Shown in pieces: positions 22,253-32,100 of a stretch of 54,050 bases of DNA. The stretch comes from CAYRNY01 sp964425755 (GTDB taxonomy: Bacteria > Chloroflexota > Anaerolineae > Aggregatilineales > Aggregatilineaceae), in NCBI GenBank assembly GCA_964425755.1, contig CAYRNY010000024.1, forward strand, positions 1 through 54,050, in the 5' to 3' direction. The notes beneath the pieces are model-generated. The model was given only the letters and a program-made list of their open reading frames with translations. It did not search any database and was not told the DNA's origin. The stretch's first letter is position 1. The number at the start of each line of letters is the position of its first letter. The translations under genes were made by a program, and so were the position numbers.

Positions 22253-24193
22253 ATGATGCAGCGGACAGCGAAGCTAACACCGGAGCAAATTGAGCGCACG
22301 TTAGATCGCGTGCTGCTGTCGGTGCAGAAACCGGGTCGCTACGTTGGTGGCGAATACAACAGTGTTGCTAAAGATTGGGATGCCGTAACGTTCCGCGTGG
22401 CGATGGCGTTTCCTGACATTTACGATCTCGCGATGTCTAACCTGGGGCTGATGATCTTGTACGGGATTATCAACGACCAGCCTGATATGTTCGCCGACCG
22501 CGTGTTCAGCCCCTGGACGGACATGCAAGCGGTGATGCGCGAGCACGGAATTCCCCTGTATGGGCTGGAGAGCAAGCACCCTGTATGTGACTTCGATCTG
22601 CTGGCGATCAGCTTGCCCTACGAACAGTTGTACACGAACGTGTTGACGATGCTGGACCTTGCGGGGATGCCGGTGCATGCTGCAGAACGTGATGCGTCAT
22701 ATCCGGTGGTGGTTGCAGGGGGACACGCGTGCTTCAATCCTGAGCCGATGGCGGATTTCATCGATGCCTTCGCGATTGGAGAAGGCGAAGAGCTAATCCT
22801 GGAGATCACGCACACTTTGCGCGACATTCGAGATGCATCTCGCGAGGCCCAACTGCGCGCGCTGGCACAGATCGACGGGGTGTACGTGCCGCGCTTCTAC
22901 GACGTGACGTATGCTGAGGATGGCACAGTCGCGCACATCACGCCAAATGTGCCGGAAGCGCCGCCGGTCGTGCGCAAGCGGATCGTGCCGGTGCTGCCGG
23001 AGCCGTTCACGAATTTCCTGGTGCCGCATGTAGACACGGTACACAACCGCGCACCGATCGAGATCATGCGCGGCTGCACGCGTGGGTGCCGTTTTTGCCA
23101 TGCAGGAATGGTCACGCGACCGGTGCGCGAGCGCGCCGTCGAAGAGATTGTCGCTGCGGCGGATGCGATCGTGCGTAACACGGGATTTGACGAGTTGGGT
23201 TTGCTCAGCCTGTCCTCTTCGGACTACACGCATGTGCAGGCGCTGGCGGACGCAATCGCGGAGCATTTCGAAGGTGAGAATCTCGGTATCAGCCTGCCGA
23301 GTCTGCGCATTGAATCTGTCAGCGTGGACCTGATGGACGCGATCAAAGACAACCGTCGTAGCGGTTTCACGTTCGCGCCGGAAGCTGCCACCGAGCGCAT
23401 GCGCGACATTATCAACAAGTCTGTTCCAGACGACCAACTGCTTGCCACGGCGCGTGAAGTATATTCACGCGGGTGGGTGACGATCAAGCTGTATTTCATG
23501 ATCGGGCATCCGCGCGAAACGCTCGAAGACGTGCGAGCGATTGCGGAATTGGCAAAACGTGTGCTGGCCGAAGGGCGCAAGATTCACGGCAACAAGGCGA
23601 AGGTCAACGTCGGCGTGAGCACGTTTGTCCCGAAGCCGCATACACCGTTCCAATGGGTACCGTTGGACACGCTCGACCAGATTCGCGCAAAGCAGAATCT
23701 GCTGCGAAAAGAACTGCGCGGACGGGGGCTGCATCTGCGCTGGAACCGCCCGGAGGAAACGCTGTTCGAAGCGTTCCTTAGCCGCGGTGATCGGCGTCTT
23801 GGTGCCGTAATCTACCAGGCCTGGCAACTAGGGACGCAGTTCGACGCCTGGCAGGAACATCACGATCATGATGCCTGGATGCAGGCATTCGATGATTCGG
23901 GCCTAGATATGGCGTTTTACACGCACCGTGAACGCGGAATGGATGAAGTTTTCCCCTGGGAACATATCGATATCGCGGTGAAGAAATCCTTCCTCGCGCA
24001 GGATTATGCCTGGTCTCAGGAAGGGCAAACCCGCGATGATTGTCGCAATCAGTGTTTCGCGTGCGGGATTTTGCCCAAGTTCAAGGAGACACGCGCCGAA
24101 ACACCTGCTGAGGCGTGGAAGTGCCCGCCGGTGATCCCGCGCCATTTGCGGGGCAAACAAAAGCAAGACGTGATTCCGCTCAATCCTGTATGA
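22253..24193 (+). CDS. TIGR03960-type B12-binding-domain radical SAM protein
   Basis: About 646 residues. The N-terminal part (residues 1-240) contains B12-binding-like text (AMAFPDIYDLAMSNLGLMIL; VVAGGHACFNPEPMADFIDA). The radical SAM cluster motif CTRGCRFC (CX3CX2C) is near residue 274, followed by the TIM-barrel blocks LSLSSSDYTHV and FAPEAATERMRDIINK. The C-terminal Cys-rich end, CRNQCFACGILPKF, may bind a further cluster or zinc. In many bacteria this protein is fused to, or followed by, a DUF2344 protein; neither occurs here. Chemistry unknown; a link to RNA or cofactor modification has been suggested from neighbours in other genomes. The first ATG (22253) or the second (22256) may be used. 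Confidence 0.85.
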   Translation: MMQRTAKLTPEQIERTLDRVLLSVQKPGRYVGGEYNSVAKDWDAVTFRVAMAFPDIYDLAMSNLGLMILYGIINDQPDMFADRVFSPWTDMQAVMREHGIPLYGLESKHPVCDFDLLAISLPYEQLYTNVLTMLDLAGMPVHAAERDASYPVVVAGGHACFNPEPMADFIDAFAIGEGEELILEITHTLRDIRDASREAQLRALAQIDGVYVPRFYDVTYAEDGTVAHITPNVPEAPPVVRKRIVPVLPEPFTNFLVPHVDTVHNRAPIEIMRGCTRGCRFCHAGMVTRPVRERAVEEIVAAADAIVRNTGFDELGLLSLSSSDYTHVQALADAIAEHFEGENLGISLPSLRIESVSVDLMDAIKDNRRSGFTFAPEAATERMRDIINKSVPDDQLLATAREVYSRGWVTIKLYFMIGHPRETLEDVRAIAELAKRVLAEGRKIHGNKAKVNVGVSTFVPKPHTPFQWVPLDTLDQIRAKQNLLRKELRGRGLHLRWNRPEETLFEAFLSRGDRRLGAVIYQAWQLGTQFDAWQEHHDHDAWMQAFDDSGLDMAFYTHRERGMDEVFPWEHIDIAVKKSFLAQDYAWSQEGQTRDDCRNQCFACGILPKFKETRAETPAEAWKCPPVIPRHLRGKQKQDVIPLNPV

Positions 24194-24221
24194 GTCCACG
24201 ATGATTGCCTGGCGGAGATGA

Positions 24222-24259
24222 AAAACAGGTATCCTCAGAGCGCGGAGGACACCTGTTTT
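24222..24259. terminator. Bidirectional terminator
   Basis: AAAACAGGT-a-TCCTC pairs with GAGGA-c-ACCTGTTTT around an 8-nt loop, giving A- and T-runs that serve both strands. It lies between the convergent radical SAM gene and the LiaF-like gene. Confidence 0.85.
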
Positions 24260-24289
24260 GTCCGTTTCCAGAGTGGCGTTACTGGCGCT

Positions 24290-25075
24290 TCAGGCGATGA
24301 TGATCGAACCGAAGACGGTGCTGGCGGTGATCTCCAGGTCGAGCGCTTCATCTGTGCCTGCCTCAACCAGCGTGTGCGTGGCGTATACACCAGGCTCGAC
24401 TTCCTGGAACCGGTTGGCGTCTACGCGCACCCGGCTAAAGGGGCTGCTCTTGATGTGGACAATGGCGCGGCTGCGGACGGGCAAGGCGATCCGAACGGTG
24501 CCGAAAATCGACCGGGCGAACAGCGGCCCGTCAACGCTGCGCGGACAGGTGATCGTTACATTGCCGAATCCCGACGCGACATACGCGCGCGCAATCTGCA
24601 GATCGTGCAGATTGGCCTCCAGTTCGCCGAGATGGCTGCTCATTAATACGTCCCAGGGGAGATCATTTGCCAGTCCCACGTCCCAATCGGCCAGCGAGAG
24701 CCACCAGCTCTGGCCGCGCTGCATACGCAACACGGCGTGATTGTTTCGCACGCGCAGTTCAGGCCGTGAGCGCGCGGTATATTGCCCCGCGATCAGGCGA
24801 CCGGACTTATGCAGCGCATGGAGTTGTACATCGAGTTCACCGCTTTCCACTTCGATCGAAGCCGACTGCACGCTGCCGCGCGTGATGCCGAAGGTATGCG
24901 CCTGCCAGCTTGGCGCGATATCGCCACGCACCAGCAATTGAAGCCCTAGCGCTACCAACAGCACCGGCCAGTAAGCCCTGATTTCCAGATCGACCAGCAG
25001 AAAATTATCCAGCAGCAGGGCAGTGCTGCCTGCTATCAGGATAATCGGCCAGAGCCAGGGAGCGCGTTTGGTCAT
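24290..25075 (-). CDS. LiaF/DUF5668-like membrane protein with a toast-rack domain
   Basis: About 261 residues. Two membrane helices at the N-terminus (LWPIILIAGSTALLLDNFLL; YWPVLLVALGLQLLV) are followed by a repetitive beta-rich domain (GELDVQLHALHKSG; LEANLHDLQIARAYVASGFG; ITASTVFGSIIIA), the 'toast-rack' pattern of LiaF-type envelope-stress proteins. Start at the ATG 25075, whose AGGAG overlaps the rpoD stop codon, so translation follows on from rpoD. A sensor partner (LiaS-type) is not present. Role in envelope sensing is inferred from the family only. Confidence 0.7.
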   Translation of the reverse strand: MTKRAPWLWPIILIAGSTALLLDNFLLVDLEIRAYWPVLLVALGLQLLVRGDIAPSWQAHTFGITRGSVQSASIEVESGELDVQLHALHKSGRLIAGQYTARSRPELRVRNNHAVLRMQRGQSWWLSLADWDVGLANDLPWDVLMSSHLGELEANLHDLQIARAYVASGFGNVTITCPRSVDGPLFARSIFGTVRIALPVRSRAIVHIKSSPFSRVRVDANRFQEVEPGVYATHTLVEAGTDEALDLEITASTVFGSIIIA

Positions 25076-25084
25076 CACGATCTC

Positions 25085-26326
<1,242 letters not shown>

Positions 26327-26353
26327 TGTGTCCTGCTGCTCAACCCCTTACAC

Positions 26354-26380
26354 AAAAATACCCTACCGACAACGGTAGGG
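26354..26380 (-). terminator. Terminator or attenuator in the rpoD leader
   Basis: On the minus strand, CCCTACCG-TTGT-CGGTAGGG is followed by TATTTTTG. It ends 27 bp before the rpoD start codon, too close for a separate promoter with a normal leader, so it may act as an attenuator of rpoD or end the decayed gene upstream. Confidence 0.75.
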
Positions 26381-26391
26381 CACCCTTAATT

Positions 26392-26413
26392 CAGTCTTGT
26401 CCAAGCAAGACTG
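26392..26413 (-). promoter_or_regulatory. Second hairpin of the rpoD leader
   Basis: CAGTCTTG (26392-26399), 6-nt loop, CAAGACTG (26406-26413): a perfect 8-bp stem 11 bp upstream of the terminator. Two tandem hairpins, the second a terminator, are a layout seen in attenuators. No alternative pairing between them is obvious to me. Confidence 0.5.
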
Positions 26414-26417
26414 CTTA

Positions 26418-26722
26418 TCAGGGCACGGCTATGCCTGCCTTCACGTTGTTCGGCAATTCGTCAAGCGTTGGTGTTGTGTATCGCAAACCAGATAACATAT
26501 CGTCTAGAATATCCAGCGTTGGCTCGCGAATCAAATTGATCCGCAACAACTCAACTGACACTTTACTGCCGTTTGTACATAGTATGCCACATTCTGCAGG
26601 GCGATGTCATCCGCGACGAACAGTCCACCGCCAGCCGGCAACCCTCTGTGACATCCGGTGCCGTTTGAGTAAGCGCCGAAATGATAACGCAGCCAGACCG
26701 GATGCTGCCACTTTTTCCGTCA
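26418..26722 (-). pseudogene. Probable decayed protein gene upstream of rpoD
   Basis: Protein-like text continues across frame changes on the minus strand. One frame (26719-26531) reads LPAGGGLFVADDIALQNVAY then YVQTAVK and soon stops. A -1 change at an AAA run (near 26561) joins it to VSVELLRINLIREPTLDILD, continuing to NNVKAGIAVP and a TGA at 26418. A third frame (26745-26563) is open over the left part. No intact gene with a ribosome binding site can be built. It may be a frameshifted remnant or a sequencing error; the family is not recognised. Confidence 0.3.
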
Positions 26723-26915
26723 TTGGATGTGGCGTTGTGCGGCATCTGCTGTGCTGCGGGAAAACGACGATCCTGAACACAACATCACTTGTGATTCAGA
26801 AAGGTCGTCCAACGTATAGCGGTTAGAGTTTAACGTAGTGTTGGCGATGTGGCCACTTTCTTCTGTTAGATATCGTTATGATCGTTGCAAGAGACACCTA
26901 AGAAAGTGCAATGTG

Positions 26916-27926
26916 TCAGGTGTTGGTTGGTGTCAGTGCTTCCGTTTCAGGCTGAACGAGCCGCCGCAGCGCGGCAGATAGCGTCAAGCGTTTGCCGGGT
27001 ACCCAGTCCCACCCCGGAATATGCAGGCGTTCCGGCGCAGTGCAGCGGTAATAATAATAGAGATAGACGTCGTGCGGTATGACGGCGGTTTCGGCATAAT
27101 GCGGCGCGGCGAAATCGAACCGCTCGTCGGTGATGATATCCGGCATGATCGACGGCGAAAGTGTTTCGCGGACCCCACGTCGCAGCACGTCGTCAGGGGT
27201 ATCGGTGGCTGTTGCCAGCGGGAAGCTGGGGAACGCCGGCACCTTGATATCGGGCCGTACCAGGATGTGATCGTCGTGATGGACTAACGCGATCACCCAA
27301 CTGTGTAGTGATGGGCGGGAGAGCGCATTTGCCCTGCTGGCAACATCACCCGAACGATAGGCACGCTCGCTCAGGATGATCTGGCGCAGGTGTTCGGCTG
27401 CAGGTTCCAGCAGGTCGTTTACAATGACGTAATGGCACCTTGGTGCAAATGTCATTTCGAACCTGACCCGCGCCAGCCGGTGTGCCAGATCGGCGGGGGT
27501 GGTGTTGCCGCGCTGCCTGATGCGATCGGTCAATATGTCCAGGCTAGATGGGGTGACGAAGATCAGAACCGTGTTTTCAGGATAGGCGGCGTGGATCTCT
27601 CCCGCGCCAAGAAACTCGATGTCAGCGATCAAGTCCTGGCCGGAGTGGATCGCGTTCTCGACCGTTTGGCGTGGGGTGCCGTAAAGGTTACCGCTGTGTA
27701 CGGGCGTGTATTCGATCAGGGCATTGGTGTCGATCAGGCGTTGAAATTCCTGCCTGGTGACAAACAGGTGCTCGCGTCCATCTTCCTCATCGGGGCGCTT
27801 GGAGCGTGTCGTCGCGGTTGCCAACTGGGGCAGATCCGTGATATCTTGTTGCACGCGCTGCATCAAGGTGTTCTTTCCCGCCCCGGACGGCCCAACCAGG
27901 ATGAAGAGAATGCCTTCCCGCGCCAT
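26916..27926 (-). CDS. gmk: Guanylate kinase-like protein with an extra C-terminal domain
   Basis: 336 residues; normal GMK is about 200. Residues 1-190 are a guanylate kinase: P-loop GPSGAGKNT (12-20; Asn precedes the Thr where Ser, Gly or Asp is usual), TTRSKRPDEEDGREHLFVTR for GMP binding, GNLYGTPRQTVENAI and a LID-like RIRQRGNTTPADLAHRLARV. Residues about 205-336 are a separate beta-rich domain (SWVIALVHHDDHILVRPDIK; FPLATATDTPDDVLRRGVRE; VIPHDVYLYYYYRCT), which has a Nudix-like layout without the full GX5EX7REUXEEXGU box. It makes GDP from GMP; the added domain could bind or clean up nucleotides. Start at the ATG 27926. Confidence 0.82.
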   Translation of the reverse strand: MAREGILFILVGPSGAGKNTLMQRVQQDITDLPQLATATTRSKRPDEEDGREHLFVTRQEFQRLIDTNALIEYTPVHSGNLYGTPRQTVENAIHSGQDLIADIEFLGAGEIHAAYPENTVLIFVTPSSLDILTDRIRQRGNTTPADLAHRLARVRFEMTFAPRCHYVIVNDLLEPAAEHLRQIILSERAYRSGDVASRANALSRPSLHSWVIALVHHDDHILVRPDIKVPAFPSFPLATATDTPDDVLRRGVRETLSPSIMPDIITDERFDFAAPHYAETAVIPHDVYLYYYYRCTAPERLHIPGWDWVPGKRLTLSAALRRLVQPETEALTPTNT

Positions 27927-28168
27927 AGATTATCGCTTGCCTTTCTGGTGTTTTGTTGCGCTTTACGAGTCAAGTGTAACACGTACACGGCGATTGGACG
28001 ATGCCGAAGAGCGTGTTCGTGTCATGCGCGTGATCCAGCGCGGTACTGGCAAGCGGTTGATGATTGACAAATGTCCGGACAAATAGGTTACCCTGTACTG
28101 GTGCGAGAGCGCAGGTCATGCTACCCTCAAGTACCCGTAAGGTTATAGTTTTGAAAGGAATGTTATTG

Positions 28169-29056
28169 ATGTCGGCTACGATAATTGATGGCAACGCTGT
28201 TGCAAAACGGATGCGCGCGCAGATCGCGGAAGATGTCGCGAAAATGCAGGCCGAGCACGGTATCACCCCAGGACTGGCGACGGTGCTGGTGGGTGACAAT
28301 CCGGCGTCGGCAAGCTATGTGCGCATGAAGCAAAGAGCGTGTGAGAAAGCCGGGATCGTGTCTCTTGGACACACGCTTCCAGGCGACGCCTCACAGGCGG
28401 AAGTCGAGGCCCTGGTCACGAAACTGAATAACGATCCGAATGTGCATGGCATCCTGGTGCAGCTTCCGTTACCGGGGCACCTGGACGAGGAAAAGGTGCT
28501 GAGCCTGATCAGCCTGCACAAAGATGTGGATGGGTTCCATCCGGTCAACATCGGGCGGCTGGCGATGAAGGGTCGCGAACCGCTGTTCATCCCCTGCACG
28601 CCGCACGGCGCGCTGGTGCTGTTGGAAGAAGCGGGGGCCACGCTGGAGGGCGCGGAAGCGGTCGTGCTGGGGCGCAGCAACATTGTGGGGCTGCCAATGG
28701 CGATGTTGTTGATTCACCGTAATGCGACGGTGACTGTCTGCCACAGCCGCACACGCGATTTGCCTGCTGTGTGCCGCAAGGCTGATATCCTGGTCGCGGC
28801 GGTGGGGCGTGCAGAAATGGTGAAGTCTGACTGGGTCAAACCCGGCGCGTACGTGATCGATGTTGGCTCAAACAAAGTCGATGATCCGGACAGCGACAAG
28901 GGCTACCGCTGGGTGGGCGATGTCGCGTTCGACGAAGTGAAAGAGGTCGCCGGCGCGATCACACCATCACCCGGTGGCGTTGGCCCCATGACGATCACAA
29001 TGCTGTTGAAGAACACGGTTCGCGCGGCGGAACTTGTCGTGACCGGGCAGGTCTAG
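28169..29056 (+). CDS. folD: Methylenetetrahydrofolate dehydrogenase/cyclohydrolase FolD
   Basis: 295 residues from the ATG at 28169, with GAAAGGA 9-10 nt upstream (the ATG at 28064 is in the promoter region). Conserved blocks are all present: VGDNPASASYVRMKQRACEK with the catalytic Lys, HGILVQLPLPGHL, KDVDGFHPVNIGRL, FIPCTPHGALVLLEEAG, VVLGRSNIVGLPMAMLLIHR and TPSPGGVGPMTITMLLKNT. It interconverts methylene-, methenyl- and formyl-tetrahydrofolate with NADP. A TTGACA at 28064 and the palindrome TGTCCGGACA (28072-28081) lie upstream and may be its promoter and operator. It opens the long plus-strand metabolic run. Confidence 0.95.
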   Translation: MSATIIDGNAVAKRMRAQIAEDVAKMQAEHGITPGLATVLVGDNPASASYVRMKQRACEKAGIVSLGHTLPGDASQAEVEALVTKLNNDPNVHGILVQLPLPGHLDEEKVLSLISLHKDVDGFHPVNIGRLAMKGREPLFIPCTPHGALVLLEEAGATLEGAEAVVLGRSNIVGLPMAMLLIHRNATVTVCHSRTRDLPAVCRKADILVAAVGRAEMVKSDWVKPGAYVIDVGSNKVDDPDSDKGYRWVGDVAFDEVKEVAGAITPSPGGVGPMTITMLLKNTVRAAELVVTGQV

Positions 29057-29095
29057 CAATTCCGGGTTCGGTAAACAACATCCTTCTTTGTGTAG

Positions 29096-29148
29096 GCGGC
29101 ACGTGCATTCGTAGTTGCCTTTGCTGTAGCGAATGATGCATGTGCCGC
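29096..29148 (+). promoter_or_regulatory. Long inverted repeat in an aminohydrolase leader
   Basis: GCGGCACGTGCAT (29096-29108) can pair with ATGCATGTGCCGC (29136-29148) with one mismatch, closing a 27-nt loop that holds a second CATTCG/CGAATG match. The hairpin ends 6 nt before the GAAAGGA of the GTG start at 29169, so it could hide or shape the ribosome binding site. A folD terminator is the alternative, but no T-run follows. Confidence 0.5.
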
Positions 29149-29168
29149 ACATTGAAAGGAACTTCATC

Positions 29169-30536
29169 GTGAGCACGTTGCTAGTAAGAAATGCGCTTGT
29201 GCTTGTGGCGATGGACGACACGCGCCGGGAAATCCCTGGTGGCGCGTTATATGTCCGTGACAACGTGATTGAACAGGTTGGCCCAACTGCCGAACTGCCC
29301 GATACCGCCGACGAGGTGCTCGATCTCGATGGGCATGTTGTGTTGCCGGGGTTGGTTAACACGCATCATCATATGTACCAGTCGCTCACCCGCGTGATCC
29401 CTGCCGGGCAGAACAAGGAACTGTTCGGCTGGCTGCGCAGTCTGTATCCGATCTGGGCCGGGCTGACCGGTGAGGCAATCTACGTCAGCGCCAAACTTGC
29501 CGCGGCGGAACTGGTCCTTTCTGGCTGCACCACGTCAAGCGACCACCTCTATATTTTTCCCAAGGATGTCACGCTCGAAGACGAGATTCGCGGTGTAGGC
29601 GAGGTTGGGTTGCGTTTCACCGCGACACGTGGCAGCATGAGCGTGGGCGAGAGTAAAGGCGGCCTGCCGCCTGACAGCGTGGTGGAAACGGAAGACGCGA
29701 TCCTGCGCGACAGCCAGCGTGTGATCGAGGCGCATCACGACAAATCGCGTTATTCCATGTTACGGATCGGGCTTGCGCCGTGCTCGCCGTTTAGCGTGTC
29801 GCCGGACCTCATGCGTGCGTCGGCTGAACTGGCGCGCAACTATCCCGGCGTGCGCTTGCATACGCACCTTGCTGAAACACGCCCCGATGTGGAATACAGT
29901 GTGGAAATGTTCGGGTTGAAGCCGGGCGACTATGCCGAAGATGTAGGGTGGATTGGCGATGACGTGTGGCATGCACACTGCGTTCACCTGACGGATGAAG
30001 CGCTGGACAAGTTTGGACGCACGGGCACCGGCGTGGCACATTGCCCGGCCAGCAACGCGCGTCTGGCGAGCGGCATCGCGCAGGTGCGTGCTATGCTGAA
30101 CCGTAATATCCCCGTCGGTCTTGGGGTTGATGGCTCTGCGAGCAACGACAGCGGGCACCTGCTGAACGAGGCGCGCCTGGCGATGCTGATGCAGCGCGCG
30201 CTGACTCAGGATCCTGCCGTGCTTGATGCGCGTGAAACGCTGGCACTCGCTACGTTGGGCGGGGCGCGCGTGTTAGGACGTGACGACATCGGCGCGCTGA
30301 AGCCCGGCATGGCCGCTGATTTTGTGGCGTTCGACATGGGCCAACTGCCGTTCGCCGGGGCGCTGCATGACCCGGTCGCGGCGCTGCTGTTCTGCACGTC
30401 GGTTAATGTCAACTACAGCGTGATTAACGGCAAGGTAATCGTGCGTGAAGGGCAGCTCACTACGCTTGAAATCGAACCGCTGATCGAAGCGCACAACCGA
30501 ATCGCGCGCAAGTTATTCAACGGCGAGTTGGCATAA
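29169..30536 (+). CDS. 8-oxoguanine deaminase-like aminohydrolase
   Basis: 455 residues from a GTG at 29169 (AAAGGA 8 nt upstream). Metal-dependent amidohydrolase of the TIM-barrel type: HTHHHMYQSLTRV metal site near residue 60, HTHLAETRPD, HAHCVHLTDE, and GLGVDGSASNDSGHLLNEAR near the C-terminal third. The last two match the group containing 8-oxoguanine deaminase and hydroxydechloroatrazine ethylaminohydrolase. It removes an amino group from a purine- or triazine-like ring in the cytoplasm. With the dihydropyrimidinase-like gene next to it and SsnA further on, a purine substrate is likely; the exact one is not known. Confidence 0.82.
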   Translation: MSTLLVRNALVLVAMDDTRREIPGGALYVRDNVIEQVGPTAELPDTADEVLDLDGHVVLPGLVNTHHHMYQSLTRVIPAGQNKELFGWLRSLYPIWAGLTGEAIYVSAKLAAAELVLSGCTTSSDHLYIFPKDVTLEDEIRGVGEVGLRFTATRGSMSVGESKGGLPPDSVVETEDAILRDSQRVIEAHHDKSRYSMLRIGLAPCSPFSVSPDLMRASAELARNYPGVRLHTHLAETRPDVEYSVEMFGLKPGDYAEDVGWIGDDVWHAHCVHLTDEALDKFGRTGTGVAHCPASNARLASGIAQVRAMLNRNIPVGLGVDGSASNDSGHLLNEARLAMLMQRALTQDPAVLDARETLALATLGGARVLGRDDIGALKPGMAADFVAFDMGQLPFAGALHDPVAALLFCTSVNVNYSVINGKVIVREGQLTTLEIEPLIEAHNRIARKLFNGELA

Positions 30537-30545
30537 GGAGTGTCT

Positions 30546-31970
30546 ATGTCTGAACGGAAAATCGTACGCGGGGGAAGTGTGGTCACGCCGACCGATGTGC
30601 TTGTGGCGGACGTGTTGATTCAGGATGAGCGAATCGCGGGGCTTGTCGCCCCGGACACTGAAGCCTATGGAGATGCCGAAACGATCGACGCGAGCGGTTG
30701 CCTCGTGTTTCCGGGCGTGGTCGATCCACATACCCACATCCAGTTGGATACAGGCGTTTTCCAGACGGCGGATGACTGGGCGGTCGGGACGCGCTCGGCA
30801 GCGTTTGGCGGTGTGACGACAGTTGTTGATTTCGCGACGCAGTTTCCCGGCATGACGTTCCCCGACGCACTCGAAGCGCGGCTGAAAGAATGCGAACCGG
30901 CGCTGATCGATTATGGCCTGCATATGATGGTGACCGACCTGCCGCGCGATCCGGCTACCGCGCGGGATTGGTTGGAAGAGTTGCGCGATCTCGGTGTGCC
31001 GAGCATCAAACTGTATACGATCTACCGGCCCAACTACTACGCCGACGATGCGACCATTTTGCATACGCTTCGCGCGATGCCGGATGACATGATCGCGATG
31101 GTACACTGCGAAAACGATGCGATCGTGACCGACGCAACCGAGCGCCTGATTGCTGCGGGGCGTACCGGTTGGGCGTATCACGGCAAGTCCCGCCCGCCGG
31201 AAGCTGAGATCGAAGCGATCCGGCGTGTAATCTACCTCGCGCGGATTGCCGGCGCTGCGGTATACATTGTGCATAACTCGACATCTCAATCGGTGTTAAC
31301 TGTTGCAGAGGCGCAGCAAGACCTCGATCAGCCGCCGTTATATTGCGAAACATGCCCGCAATATTTTTTACTGGATGACCGTCACTATGCGGGGCCAAAA
31401 CCGGAACATTACGTTTTGCAGCCACCGCTGCGGTCGCCGGATTGGACGGTTGACTTGTTGGCGCTGGCCCCGGTGCTGAGCGCGGTCTCTACCGATCATT
31501 GCGATTACACGCTTGCCCAGAAGCAGGAGTTCTCCGAATTTGCCAAGACACCGGGCGGGCTGCCAGGATTGGAAACCTCGTTCCAACTGACTTACACGTA
31601 TGGTGTGCATCAAGCCCAGCAGCGCGCTGAAGCCGGCGAAGCGGTTATCCCCTTAACCCTTCCGGAACTCGCGCGGCTGATGGCGACCGACCCGGCGCGC
31701 ATCTTTGGCCTGTACCCACGCAAAGGCGCGCTTCTGCCGGGCAGCGATGCGGACTTGCTAATCTACGATCCAGAAGTGGACACCGTGATCCGGACGGAAG
31801 ATCAACATACGATCGGCGGCTTTAACCCCTATGACGGGCTGGCGGTCAAGGGGCAGGTACGCACCGTGATCAGCCGCGGTGAGGTGCTGGTTCATGATGG
31901 CGCGTTGCGCGGTGAGCTCGGACGCGGGCGTTTCCTGCGCGGTGAGCCTTTTTTGCCCTTGGACAGTTAA
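30546..31970 (+). CDS. hyuA: Dihydropyrimidinase/hydantoinase-like amidohydrolase
   Basis: 474 residues; the ATG at 30546 has AAGGAG 5 nt upstream (a GTG at 30540 overlaps that site). The HyuA/PydB signature is present: VFPGVVDPHTHIQLD metal site, the lysine that becomes carboxylated in VPSIKLYTIYRPN, AMVHCENDAIVTDATERL, YIVHNSTSQS and VLSAVSTDHCDYTLAQK near the C-terminus. These enzymes open dihydropyrimidine, hydantoin or allantoin-type rings to ureido acids. E. coli hyuA lies in the ygeW-xdhD cluster. Here the ureido product would feed the carbamoyltransferases that follow. Confidence 0.85.
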   Translation: MSERKIVRGGSVVTPTDVLVADVLIQDERIAGLVAPDTEAYGDAETIDASGCLVFPGVVDPHTHIQLDTGVFQTADDWAVGTRSAAFGGVTTVVDFATQFPGMTFPDALEARLKECEPALIDYGLHMMVTDLPRDPATARDWLEELRDLGVPSIKLYTIYRPNYYADDATILHTLRAMPDDMIAMVHCENDAIVTDATERLIAAGRTGWAYHGKSRPPEAEIEAIRRVIYLARIAGAAVYIVHNSTSQSVLTVAEAQQDLDQPPLYCETCPQYFLLDDRHYAGPKPEHYVLQPPLRSPDWTVDLLALAPVLSAVSTDHCDYTLAQKQEFSEFAKTPGGLPGLETSFQLTYTYGVHQAQQRAEAGEAVIPLTLPELARLMATDPARIFGLYPRKGALLPGSDADLLIYDPEVDTVIRTEDQHTIGGFNPYDGLAVKGQVRTVISRGEVLVHDGALRGELGRGRFLRGEPFLPLDS

Positions 31971-32100
31971 ACCGGTTGTCGAAAAAGTTGATGACAGCAT
32001 GGCATTAGCGTGGTATGCTAACGGCCCCAACTGGTTAGTGTTTTCGTTGCTGTGTGGTTGGACACAGCACTGACATTTCATAAATAGGAGACTGGAAACG

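Noticed and set aside
26563..26745. 60-residue minus-strand frame starting MPHNATSNDG
   Set aside because: No ribosome binding site; overlaps better coding-like text in other frames, so treated as part of a decayed region.
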